In this document: positions 16,729 through 24,022 of the stretch, piece after piece
How positions within the stretch are numbered: the stretch's first letter is position 1
Layout of the letters: the number at the start of each line of letters is the position of its first letter
Source of the DNA: an uncultured Clostridium sp.
GTDB lineage: Bacteria; Bacillota; Clostridia; Christensenellales; Borkfalkiaceae
Direction of reading: 5' to 3'
Length of the DNA: 52,244 bases
Assembly (NCBI GenBank): GCA_900555925.1
Contig: USMU01000004.1
Coordinates: 1-52,244 of the forward strand
Position numbers and translations under genes: made by a program
The notes under the pieces: model-generated
Database searches by the model: none
What the model was told of the DNA's origin: nothing
The model's input: only the letters and a program-made list of their open reading frames with translations

Positions 16729-18153
16729 TTAATTAACTCCGATTTGAATGAAAAACTCATCGACAAGCTCTTTTCCGCCGGTTTTATAGGTCTTTCCGTT
16801 CTTTATCCACACGGATTTATCGCATAAAGCGGCGGCGCAACGCTTGTCGTGCGTAACGGTTATCATCGTGTTATGCGCTTCTTCGTGAAGTTTATTAAGA
16901 ACTTCAACCATTTCGCATAAGCCTTTGTAGTCCTGTCCCACCGTCGGCTCATCCAATATGAGAACTTCGGGATCTGTTGCTACTACCGCCGCGATGGAAA
17001 CTCTTCTTTTTTGTCCTTCCGACAGCGACTGCGGATGACGGGCGTATAAATGCTTTATCCCGAATTTTTCGGCTATTTCGTCGGCATATTCGTCCGACTT
17101 CGCGCCAAATTTGATCTCCTTTTCGACCGTCTGCATAAAAAGTTGATAGTCGGGGTTCTGATAAACCACGCCCACCTTTTTATACCACTTTTTGCTCTGT
17201 TTACTCTTTTGTCCGAATTTGTCGTCTATATTCTGCAAAATCACGCCGCGAGTAGGCTTTTCAAGACGGGAAATAAGTCTTAAAAGGGTTGTTTTGCCGC
17301 AACCGTTTTCGCCGAGTAAAACCGTTCGTGAGCCTTTTAATATATCGAAAGTAACTCCGTTCAATATGTCTCGCTCTTTCACCGCAAACGCTACGTCCGC
17401 AAGCGAAAACGCGGGTAACGTGCCGCTGAAAGTCGAACAGGTATCTTCTATTTCGGTTGACTGCTCTTTCAGGTAATTTTCTCTGTCGGTTATCTCGTTT
17501 ACGTTTCTGTTTCCGACGTGAAATACCTTATCCACGAACGGCAGAACGACGTCGAGCCTGTGTTCTATTACAATAATACAATATCCCGCTTTCGCAAGAG
17601 ATTTTAATGTGGACATCAGCATTTCCGCGCCCGCCGTGTCGAGATTTGCAAGCGGTTCGTCCAAAATTACTATCTTCTGCCCCATCGCAAGCGTGGAAGC
17701 CGTTATCAGTCTTTGCTTCTGTCCGCCCGAAAGTTTGCGGCTTTGCCACGACTTATCGAGCTTCATAAGGCGACAAACCGTGTCTATCTGTTTGCTTATT
17801 TTTTCGGGTGAAAACGCAAGATTTTCGCATCCGAAAGCGATTTCATCCTCTACCGTTTTTTGTATAATTTGTTCGTCGGCATTTTGTAAAACGACGCCCA
17901 CTTTGCGGCATATTTCCCCGAGTCGTTTCCCTTGAATATTTTCGCCGTTTATCAGCACTTCTCCCGCAAGTTTTCCGTCCGTGATATTCGGAATAATGCC
18001 ACTTATAATGTACAGAAGCGTGCTTTTCCCTTCGCCCGAATGCCCGGCAATAAGATTCACTTCGCCGTAAGAAAGCGTGAGATTTACGTTTCCGAGAATC
18101 TGCGTTTTTCCGTCGTAGGAAAAATTAACGTTTTTAAGTTCTATCGCGTTCAT
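16729..18153 (-). CDS. ECF transporter fused A-A' ATPase
   Basis: The start is the ATG at 18153, overlapping the EcfT stop as ATGA, which gives 474 residues with two complete ABC ATPase domains. Domain 1 has Walker A GHSGEGKS (37-44) and signature LSGGQKQR; domain 2 has Walker A GENGCGKT and signature LSEGQKRR with Walker B VLILDEPTVGQD. Tandem ATPases of this kind energise group II or dedicated ECF importers, working with the T and S subunits encoded just upstream. In Streptococcus pyogenes the analogous SiaFGH set is a heme importer. The order S-T-A with four-base overlaps shows a single translational unit. Confidence 0.9.
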   Translation of the reverse strand: MNAIELKNVNFSYDGKTQILGNVNLTLSYGEVNLIAGHSGEGKSTLLYIISGIIPNITDGKLAGEVLINGENIQGKRLGEICRKVGVVLQNADEQIIQKTVEDEIAFGCENLAFSPEKISKQIDTVCRLMKLDKSWQSRKLSGGQKQRLITASTLAMGQKIVILDEPLANLDTAGAEMLMSTLKSLAKAGYCIIVIEHRLDVVLPFVDKVFHVGNRNVNEITDRENYLKEQSTEIEDTCSTFSGTLPAFSLADVAFAVKERDILNGVTFDILKGSRTVLLGENGCGKTTLLRLISRLEKPTRGVILQNIDDKFGQKSKQSKKWYKKVGVVYQNPDYQLFMQTVEKEIKFGAKSDEYADEIAEKFGIKHLYARHPQSLSEGQKRRVSIAAVVATDPEVLILDEPTVGQDYKGLCEMVEVLNKLHEEAHNTMITVTHDKRCAAALCDKSVWIKNGKTYKTGGKELVDEFFIQIGVN

Positions 18154-18827
18154 AACACCACCGTACAAACCGCGCCCGCGGCTATCCCTAAAATAAACAG
18201 CACGTCCGATATGCATACGGTCTCTTTTTTATACACCGTATACGGCGTTTTTTCCAGCGAAAATCCGCGCGTTTCCACGGAAAGCGACAATGTATCCGAA
18301 ATGTTCACAAGCCGCATTACAAGCGGCACCAGAAAAGCCCTGTAAAAAATCTTCGGGTTGAACACGCTTCCCGCACCGCGCGTTTTCATCGCTTCTCTTA
18401 CCCTTTTTATCTCCGCGCCGAGTACGGGCGGAAATGAAGTCGCGATAAGCATACCGAGCGTAACGCCTCTCGTCATTTTGAGCGTGGAAAGATTCCTCGT
18501 CATATCCGCAGGTTCTACGCTCATACCGAGCGCGGCGGCAAGAAATACGGAAGCGAAACGGTTAGCCATGGCAATCGCGGTATTCAGGTCTTTTCCGTAA
18601 GCAAAATACGCGATAACAGCAAATAATCCACCTACGATAATAAACGCGGGCAAAACGCGAAAGCAACCTTTTCGGCATCCGAACAGCATAAGCCACACGA
18701 AACATCCCGCCAGAAAGTAAGAACATTTGACGTTCCTTGCCATGCACAATCCGAATATAATCAAAAACAGGCTCGCAAGAAATACGAATATGGGATATAT
18801 CTTCTTTTTGAAAGACCAAAATCTCAT
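18150..18827 (-). CDS. ECF transporter T component (CbiQ/EcfT family)
   Basis: The true start is the ATG at 18827 (MRFWSFKKKIYPIF), overlapping the S-component stop as ATGA; longer frames upstream shadow that gene. The 225-residue product has about five hydrophobic helices and the two coupling-helix motifs of EcfT, EAMKTRGAG and SVETRGF (Arg-Gly), which dock into the ATPase grooves. It forms the membrane scaffold of the ECF importer together with its neighbours. Confidence 0.85.
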   Translation of the reverse strand: MRFWSFKKKIYPIFVFLASLFLIIFGLCMARNVKCSYFLAGCFVWLMLFGCRKGCFRVLPAFIIVGGLFAVIAYFAYGKDLNTAIAMANRFASVFLAAALGMSVEPADMTRNLSTLKMTRGVTLGMLIATSFPPVLGAEIKRVREAMKTRGAGSVFNPKIFYRAFLVPLVMRLVNISDTLSLSVETRGFSLEKTPYTVYKKETVCISDVLFILGIAAGAVCTVVL

Positions 18828-19525
18828 TTTTTCAGAACTCCGGCTTTTTTGAGCTCCCTTGCGATAAGCATACCGACCACCGAGCCGACGAAACAGAGCG
18901 CGACGACGGCAATCGAAATGCCGACAACCACGCCGGGGTTCGCTCCGCCGAGAAACATACTCGTAGCCGCTTTTTCTTCGCCCGTAACCGTGTAAAACGC
19001 GTTGTAATAAAGCCACATCAAAGGAAGGGTGAGCGGCATATAAAGCGTTCCCGCAAATACGCACGCCCAATCGTTTTTATACCCGCGGAAGATAAGAAGC
19101 GCAAGCGTTTCCGAAACAAGCGCGCACACGATAATCAGAGCCATCGGCGGGAACATAAAAATCAGGAATACAGATATAAATATCGACTGAAACAGAAGCG
19201 CACCCGGCTTTCTTACTTTCATCATCCCGATTACGGGAAAAATCGAAAATTGAAGTCCCAAACCAAGTTGCACGATACCAAAGAATGGCACGTTTACAAG
19301 TAACGGCATCACCGCGCCCGTAATAAGCGTGCAAGCCGTGATTATCGCAAGAAATACGATGTCTTTAATTTTGTATTTCTTGAATATCTTTTTGTCGTTT
19401 TTCTCTTCCGATGTCGCCGATTTTTGTTTGTTTATCGACTTATAGGCGGGGTTTTCATCTTCGGAATTTGCAATAAGAGCCGCCGCCGCTTCTTCTATAT
19501 CACTCAATTTCTTTTGTTCGTCCAT
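18824..19525 (-). CDS. ECF transporter S component (MptD/Trep_Strep type)
   Basis: The protein has 233 residues. A charged cytoplasmic N-terminus of about 55 residues precedes five to six transmembrane helices (from about 60: IVFLAIITACTLITGAVMPL to LCFVGSVVGMLI). The opening KDIVFLAIITACT is typical of MptD/Trep_Strep S components, which are usually found beside exporter-fold ABC pairs in iron-related operons. The S component sets substrate specificity. It starts 1 nt after the upstream ABC gene stops. The substrate is inferred from context only. Confidence 0.8.
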   Translation of the reverse strand: MDEQKKLSDIEEAAAALIANSEDENPAYKSINKQKSATSEEKNDKKIFKKYKIKDIVFLAIITACTLITGAVMPLLVNVPFFGIVQLGLGLQFSIFPVIGMMKVRKPGALLFQSIFISVFLIFMFPPMALIIVCALVSETLALLIFRGYKNDWACVFAGTLYMPLTLPLMWLYYNAFYTVTGEEKAATSMFLGGANPGVVVGISIAVVALCFVGSVVGMLIARELKKAGVLKK

Positions 19526-19526
19526 T

Positions 19527-21218
19527 TTACGCTTCCTCCGTCATAACGCCGCAGTCAACCTTATAGATTCTGTCGGCAATCGCCATTGTAGATTCTCTGT
19601 GCGATACGAGAATAATACTCTTTTTGTTCTTTTGCTCTTTTAACGCCTTTAAGATAATACCTTCGTTGATACTGTCTACGTTGCTCGTCGGCTCGTCGAG
19701 AAGAATAAGTTCGCTGCCGCGAAGGAAGGCGCGGGCAAGCCCGATACGCTGTTTTTCGCCTGCGGAAAGATTATCGCCGAGCGCGCCGACCTGCGTTTTA
19801 TATCCGTCGGGTAAAGTCATTATAAAGTCGTGAATCGAAGCCATTTTACAGGCGTTTTCGATTTCTTCCGGCGTTGCGTCGGGCTTCGCGATACGAAGAT
19901 TATCCTCTATCGTTTCTTCAAACAAATAGGTGCTTTGCGAAACCATAGTTACGTTTTTCAAAAGCGAATTTGTGTTGATTTTATCGATATCTATATCGTC
20001 GTAATTTATTTCGCCGCCGCTTCTCTCCCAAAATCTCAAAAGAAGTTTCAAAAACGTTGACTTGCCGCAACCGCTTTCGCCCACGATACCTATAATCTCG
20101 CCCTTTTCGGCGTGCATTTTGATATCTTTCAGCACCTCGGTCTGTCCGTCGTAACTGAACGAAAGATCTTTTACGTCGAGTTTTTCGTAATCGAAATCTT
20201 TACCGCTTTTAACCGCTTCCACCGCAGGTTTTTCCGCGAGAAGATTAAGCACTCTGTCGCCGCTTGCGAAAGTCTGCGTAAGGTTGCCGGGAAGCGAACC
20301 GACCGCGATTACCGGACCGAACGACGAGAACACCGTTACCATACCGATAATCATTCTGCCTAAAGGCAGCATATCTTTTTTGACAAGCAAAATTCCCACC
20401 GCAAGCGTGATCAGCACGAACACGGACACCATAAGTTCGATTGCCGAACCCGCGCAGGTAATGTTGTGCTTCATCTTTTTGGTTTCTTTCAGGAGTCCGT
20501 CCGAACGCCTGTTTACTTCCTTTTCTCTTTCCTCGCCCGCATTGTTTAAAACAATATCTTTGATACCCTTGATACTGTCAAGGAAATATGCCGAGAACGA
20601 AGCAAATTCCGCGCGGTATTTTACGCCGCTTTCCTTGAGTTTTCCCGACGAGATAAGTGGAACTACAATGCCGATTGTAAGGAAACCTGCGAGAGCCACG
20701 AGCGCAAGATACCAACTCGAAACAAACCCTACGAACAGGAACACAGCCGTAGATACAAGCACGGCAATACAGATGGGCGAAATGGTATGCGCATAGAAAA
20801 CTTCAAGCGTTTCGATGTCCGAGGTGATCATTGCGATAATACTGCCCTTTTGTTTGCTTTCAAGTTTTGCGGGGCAAAGAACGCGTAATGCGCCGAAGAT
20901 TTTATCTCTCAAAACCGCAAGAAGTCTGAACGCGATATAGTGATTGCTGTACTGCTCGAAATAGCGAAGCAGACCGCGAAGAACTCCGCAACCTATCGTA
21001 AGCCCGATAATCCACCCATAGGAAAGCGCAATTGCTTCTCCGAGTGCCTTCGCAACTCCTACCGCGCCGAATACCGTTACGCCCATCGCGCAGACGAAAC
21101 CCACGCTTCCGTTTATAACGGCTAAAATCATTATGTAAGACAAACTACCGAGAAGAAGTATTAGACTTGCCATTATTTTCGCGCCGCTTCTTCTCAAAGT
21201 CTTTTTCTGCGTACTCAT
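19527..21218 (-). CDS. ABC transporter, permease-ATPase fusion, subunit 2 of operon B pair
   Basis: The protein has 563 residues in the exporter fold: six transmembrane helices (about 15-315), then an ATPase (about 335-563) with Walker A GESGCGKS, Walker B LILLDEPTSNVD and switch VSHR. The signature is LSAGEKQR, a change of the second Gly of LSGGQ to Ala, so one of the two ATP sites in the heterodimer may be weaker. The general pattern is CydC-like. The start overlaps the previous stop as ATGA. Heterodimers of this fold next to iron genes can be importers (YbtPQ, IrtAB) and correspond in context to SiaDE. Confidence 0.85.
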   Translation of the reverse strand: MSTQKKTLRRSGAKIMASLILLLGSLSYIMILAVINGSVGFVCAMGVTVFGAVGVAKALGEAIALSYGWIIGLTIGCGVLRGLLRYFEQYSNHYIAFRLLAVLRDKIFGALRVLCPAKLESKQKGSIIAMITSDIETLEVFYAHTISPICIAVLVSTAVFLFVGFVSSWYLALVALAGFLTIGIVVPLISSGKLKESGVKYRAEFASFSAYFLDSIKGIKDIVLNNAGEEREKEVNRRSDGLLKETKKMKHNITCAGSAIELMVSVFVLITLAVGILLVKKDMLPLGRMIIGMVTVFSSFGPVIAVGSLPGNLTQTFASGDRVLNLLAEKPAVEAVKSGKDFDYEKLDVKDLSFSYDGQTEVLKDIKMHAEKGEIIGIVGESGCGKSTFLKLLLRFWERSGGEINYDDIDIDKINTNSLLKNVTMVSQSTYLFEETIEDNLRIAKPDATPEEIENACKMASIHDFIMTLPDGYKTQVGALGDNLSAGEKQRIGLARAFLRGSELILLDEPTSNVDSINEGIILKALKEQKNKKSIILVSHRESTMAIADRIYKVDCGVMTEEA

Positions 21219-22942
21219 TCTACCACCTCCGCATAAGCCTGTTCAAGCGTTTTCTGCGCGGTATAAAGGCGCGCGTATCCTTGCCGTGCCGCCATAAGCT
21301 TTTCGTGCGAACCGCTTTCCTTTATCTCGCCCTCTTCCATATAATAGATATTGTCTGCGGGAACGACGTTTGCTAAGCGGTGCGAAATAACGATAACGCT
21401 TTTGCTTTCCGAAATCGCCTTGATATTCTTCATAATAACGGCTTCGCTTTCGATGTCGATATTGCTCGTTGCTTCGTCGAAAACGTAAATATCTTTACCC
21501 GATACAAGCGCGATCGCAAGCGCAAGGCGTTGTTTTTGTCCGCCCGAAATGTTGTTCGCGTCCTCTGTGATAACCTTATCCAACCCGCCGTTTTCTTCGA
21601 TAAACTCTTTCAGGTTCACCTTTTCGAGTGCGGCGAAGATTTCTTCGTCGGAAACATTTTCTTTCGCCATCTTAAAGTTATCTCTCACGCTTTCGTTGAA
21701 GATATAGGTATTGTAACTGACCGCCGAAAGGTGCGAATACCAATTCTCGCGCGACAGCTTTTCAAGCTGTTTGCCGCCGACGGTCACTTCGCCCTTTTGC
21801 GGACGGAACGCGCCGATCAGCATATTGACGACCGTAGATTTTCCGCAACCGCTCTCTCCGACGATAGCCGTCATTCCCTTTTCGGGGAAGGTCATATTCA
21901 CGTTTTTCAGAACGTCGCGTTTGCCGTCGTAAGAGAACGTAACGTTTTCGAGTTTAATCTCTTTGCCGTCAACGGTTTCCGTTCCCCATTCGGGGTCGGG
22001 TGCGTTTAGCAGCGAAATAATCTTTTTACCCGCGCTTGCGCCGTTCATCGCAACGTGGAATGCCGAACCGAACGCCCGAAGCGGCAGGAAAAATTCAACC
22101 GCCACAAGGCACAGGAACAATGCAGCAATCGGGTTCAGTCCCCAAAACGCCGCGCCACTGATTGCAAGCGCGATACCCACGCCCGCGCCGCCGTATGCAA
22201 CCAAGTCCATGATCGTGGTGCTTGCAAGTTGCATGACAAGAACCTTCATTGTGATGACTCTGAATTCTTCCGCGCTTTCGTTGATCTTAACGTGTTGAGC
22301 CGCGTCTGCCTGAAAGATTTTGAGTTCTTTCAGTCCCTGCACGCTGTCGAGGAACTTATCGCCCATCGAAGTGTATTTGCCCCAATATTTTGCGAAAATC
22401 TTCTTCGCATACTTACTTACCGCTACAATAGATACAGGGATAAGCGGAACGCAGGCGATAAGAACGAGAGCCGTTCTCCAATCGATCCATACGCATATCA
22501 AGAACAATATTACGGGCGCGATCATCGCAAAAAAGAACTGCGGCAGATATGACGAATAGTAAAGGTCGAGTTGTTCTACGCCTTCTACCGAAACCTGCGT
22601 CAAGCCCGCCATACTCATCCCGTCGGTAGTCTTAACGCCGAGTTTTACGATTTTATTGTATACTCTTTCGCGTAAATCTTTTTTAACGCTTCTGCCAAGC
22701 TTGTCCTTTATATCGCCCGTAGCGCGTGAACAGCTATATCTTACGATAATACCGATAACCGCGCCGATAAGCGGATAAATAAATTGTATCCATTCGGCGT
22801 TCTGCGTCAACAGGTACACGGCATAGCAGACGCTCCCCGTTATCGTAACGTTCGCGATTAAACCTATCGCCTGCAACAATACGGCGATAAATATGTACTT
22901 CTTATTTCCGCCGATGAGTTTAAATAGTTCTTTGTCTATCAT
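21215..22942 (-). CDS. ABC transporter, permease-ATPase fusion, subunit 1 of operon B pair
   Basis: The start is the ATG at 22942 (MIDKELFKLIGG), seven nt after AAGGAGC, giving 575 residues; an in-frame TTG at 22966 is less likely. Six transmembrane helices (about 15-300) precede the ATPase, with Walker A GESGCGKS, signature ISGGQKQR, Walker B IYVFDEATSNID and ISHR. The pattern is CydD-like. It partners the gene immediately downstream. Together with the ECF genes it forms operon B, behind a regulator gene and a box-containing leader. Confidence 0.85.
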   Translation of the reverse strand: MIDKELFKLIGGNKKYIFIAVLLQAIGLIANVTITGSVCYAVYLLTQNAEWIQFIYPLIGAVIGIIVRYSCSRATGDIKDKLGRSVKKDLRERVYNKIVKLGVKTTDGMSMAGLTQVSVEGVEQLDLYYSSYLPQFFFAMIAPVILFLICVWIDWRTALVLIACVPLIPVSIVAVSKYAKKIFAKYWGKYTSMGDKFLDSVQGLKELKIFQADAAQHVKINESAEEFRVITMKVLVMQLASTTIMDLVAYGGAGVGIALAISGAAFWGLNPIAALFLCLVAVEFFLPLRAFGSAFHVAMNGASAGKKIISLLNAPDPEWGTETVDGKEIKLENVTFSYDGKRDVLKNVNMTFPEKGMTAIVGESGCGKSTVVNMLIGAFRPQKGEVTVGGKQLEKLSRENWYSHLSAVSYNTYIFNESVRDNFKMAKENVSDEEIFAALEKVNLKEFIEENGGLDKVITEDANNISGGQKQRLALAIALVSGKDIYVFDEATSNIDIESEAVIMKNIKAISESKSVIVISHRLANVVPADNIYYMEEGEIKESGSHEKLMAARQGYARLYTAQKTLEQAYAEVVE

Positions 22943-22958
22943 TTGTTTGCTCCTTGTC

Positions 22959-23348
22959 TTAATCAATCAGTGCTTGCTGCGCGCCCTTCATTTCTGACTT
23001 TATAAAATTTGCCACTCCGTTACGGGTTACGTCCGAAAACGCGCAGGTGGCGTTAAGAGCGTCTTCATAAGCCTGATTTTCAGTCGTTCCGCAATGTAAC
23101 GACAAATGCGCCGACATAAAACGTATAATCGTCATATACTCGTTCAGAACTTCCCTTCCGCGATCCGTAAGAACGATTTTCCTATCATTCTTCTCGATAT
23201 ATTCTTTTTCCCGCAACCTTTCAATCGCGTTATACGCACTCACCTTTGTTACGTGAAGTCTGTTTGCTATATCAGTCTGTTTAACCGACTGCAGCTCTTT
23301 GGCAAGGTCGTTTGCCGCTATCAGATACCTTAATTCCGACGAACTCAT
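22959..23348 (-). CDS. Degenerate DtxR-like winged-helix regulator
   Basis: The 129-residue protein has a winged helix (about 10-65; TDIANRLHVTKVSAYNAIERL, DRKIVLTDRGREVL) and a short C-terminal domain laid out like the two DtxR proteins of this locus. The metal core has changed: EDALNATC stands where the others have ENACRMEH, so Cys, Glu and His ligands are replaced by Leu98, Thr101 and Cys102. It may be metal-independent, may sense another signal, or may act as a partner or antagonist of the true DtxR copies. It is the first gene of operon B and directly follows the two strongest dyads, so autoregulation is likely. Confidence 0.7.
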   Translation of the reverse strand: MSSSELRYLIAANDLAKELQSVKQTDIANRLHVTKVSAYNAIERLREKEYIEKNDRKIVLTDRGREVLNEYMTIIRFMSAHLSLHCGTTENQAYEDALNATCAFSDVTRNGVANFIKSEMKGAQQALID

Positions 23349-23374
23349 ATGTAACTCACCATCCGTTTTATTTG

Positions 23375-23390
23375 GTTAGCCCGCGCTAAC
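23375..23390. promoter_or_regulatory. DtxR-like box 1 of operon B
   Basis: GTTAGCCCGCGCTAAC is a dyad that extends to GGTTAGC-N4-GCTAACC. It ends 27 nt upstream of the first start codon of operon B. Confidence 0.65.
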
Positions 23391-23397
23391 CATTCCT

Positions 23398-23461
23398 AAA
23401 AAAATTTTGCGCCATGCTTACACAGAAGCGGTTAGTTAAGGCTAACTTTTGCGCAAAAATT
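23398..23461 (-). promoter_or_regulatory. Possible attenuator in the operon B leader
   Basis: On the minus strand, AATTTTTGCGC (23461-23451) can pair with GCGCAAAATT (23412-23403), and seven Ts follow. The second DtxR-like box sits inside the loop as an inner stem. This is laid out as an intrinsic terminator inside a leader of about 135 nt. Confidence 0.4.
23431..23446. promoter_or_regulatory. DtxR-like box 2 of operon B
   Basis: GTTAGTTAAGGCTAAC has the same GTTAG-N6-CTAAC form and lies 41 bp from box 1, about four helical turns, which would permit looping or co-operative binding. Confidence 0.6.
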
Positions 23462-23490
23462 AACGGCCTTTTTTCCCAAAGCCATTTTTT

Positions 23491-23518
23491 ATTATACTCG
23501 TATATAGAAAAAAGTCAA
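23491..23518 (-). promoter_or_regulatory. Promoter of operon B
   Basis: TTGACT (23518-23513), a 16-nt spacer and TATAAT (23496-23491). The -35 box overlaps the terminator of the DtxR copy 2 gene. Confidence 0.65.
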
Positions 23519-23538
23519 CCGAAAGTTAGCGGTTGACT
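23507..23538 (-). terminator. Intrinsic terminator of DtxR copy 2
   Basis: AGTCAACCG (23513-23521) and CGGTTGACT (23530-23538) form a 9-bp stem with an 8-nt loop. On the minus strand a T run to 23508 follows, 16 nt after the stop codon. Confidence 0.8.
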
Positions 23539-23553
23539 AAAATTTTTTTGTAT

Positions 23554-23916
23554 TTACACGTTAAAATATTTTTTGATAGCCTCGAACGCTTCTTCGGTGA
23601 TAACGTGTTCCACGCGGCAGGCGTTTTCTTCCGCTGCCTCGGGCGAAAGCCCCATCACTACAAGGGCTTGAGTCAGCGATTTATGCCGGGAAAAAATATT
23701 TTCGGCTTTATCCTTACCCGTTTCGGTAAGGTCTATAAGTCCGTCGGCATGCACGACTATAAAACCGTCTTTTTTCATTATTCCCACGGCGCGGGAAACG
23801 CTCGGCTTAGAATAACCGAGTTCTTCCGCTATATCTATCGCCCTTACACTACCCTTTTTCTTTTTTAATCTAAGTATCGTTTCGAGATACATTTCCTGCG
23901 ATTCGTTGTCTACCAT
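23554..23916 (-). CDS. DtxR-family iron-type repressor (copy 2)
   Basis: The protein has 120 residues with the same two-domain layout as copy 1: a winged helix (AIDIAEELGYSKPSVSRAV) and a metal domain with Met9, His78, Cys100, Glu103 and His104 (ENACRVEHVI), the primary iron site of DtxR. There is no SH3-like domain. It has its own promoter and terminator, so it is monocistronic and set between transport operons A and B. I see no box at its own promoter, which suggests it is not autorepressed. With copy 1 it is a likely master regulator of this locus. Confidence 0.87.
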   Translation of the reverse strand: MVDNESQEMYLETILRLKKKKGSVRAIDIAEELGYSKPSVSRAVGIMKKDGFIVVHADGLIDLTETGKDKAENIFSRHKSLTQALVVMGLSPEAAEENACRVEHVITEEAFEAIKKYFNV

Positions 23917-23940
23917 ATTTTTCTCCCGCGCTTTTTATAC

Positions 23941-23969
23941 ATTATATCACGTTACTTTGAAAAAAGCAA
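23941..23969 (-). promoter_or_regulatory. Promoter of DtxR copy 2
   Basis: TTGCTT (23969-23964), a 17-nt spacer and TATAAT (23946-23941), about 25 nt upstream of the ATG. Confidence 0.6.
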
Positions 23970-24022
23970 TTGAAAATTCCGTCCGGGCTTTAAGTCGGAT
24001 TTTCCTCCGAAGGACGGCACAA

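Noticed and set aside
18828..19070. Longer N-terminus of EcfT
   Set aside because: It is an out-of-frame reading of the S component gene; the ATGA overlap at 18827 fits the family start.
23525..23541. Another GTTAG...CTAAA match next to operon B
   Set aside because: The spacer is seven, and the stretch is the loop and arm of a clear terminator of the DtxR copy 2 gene, so I did not count it as an operator.
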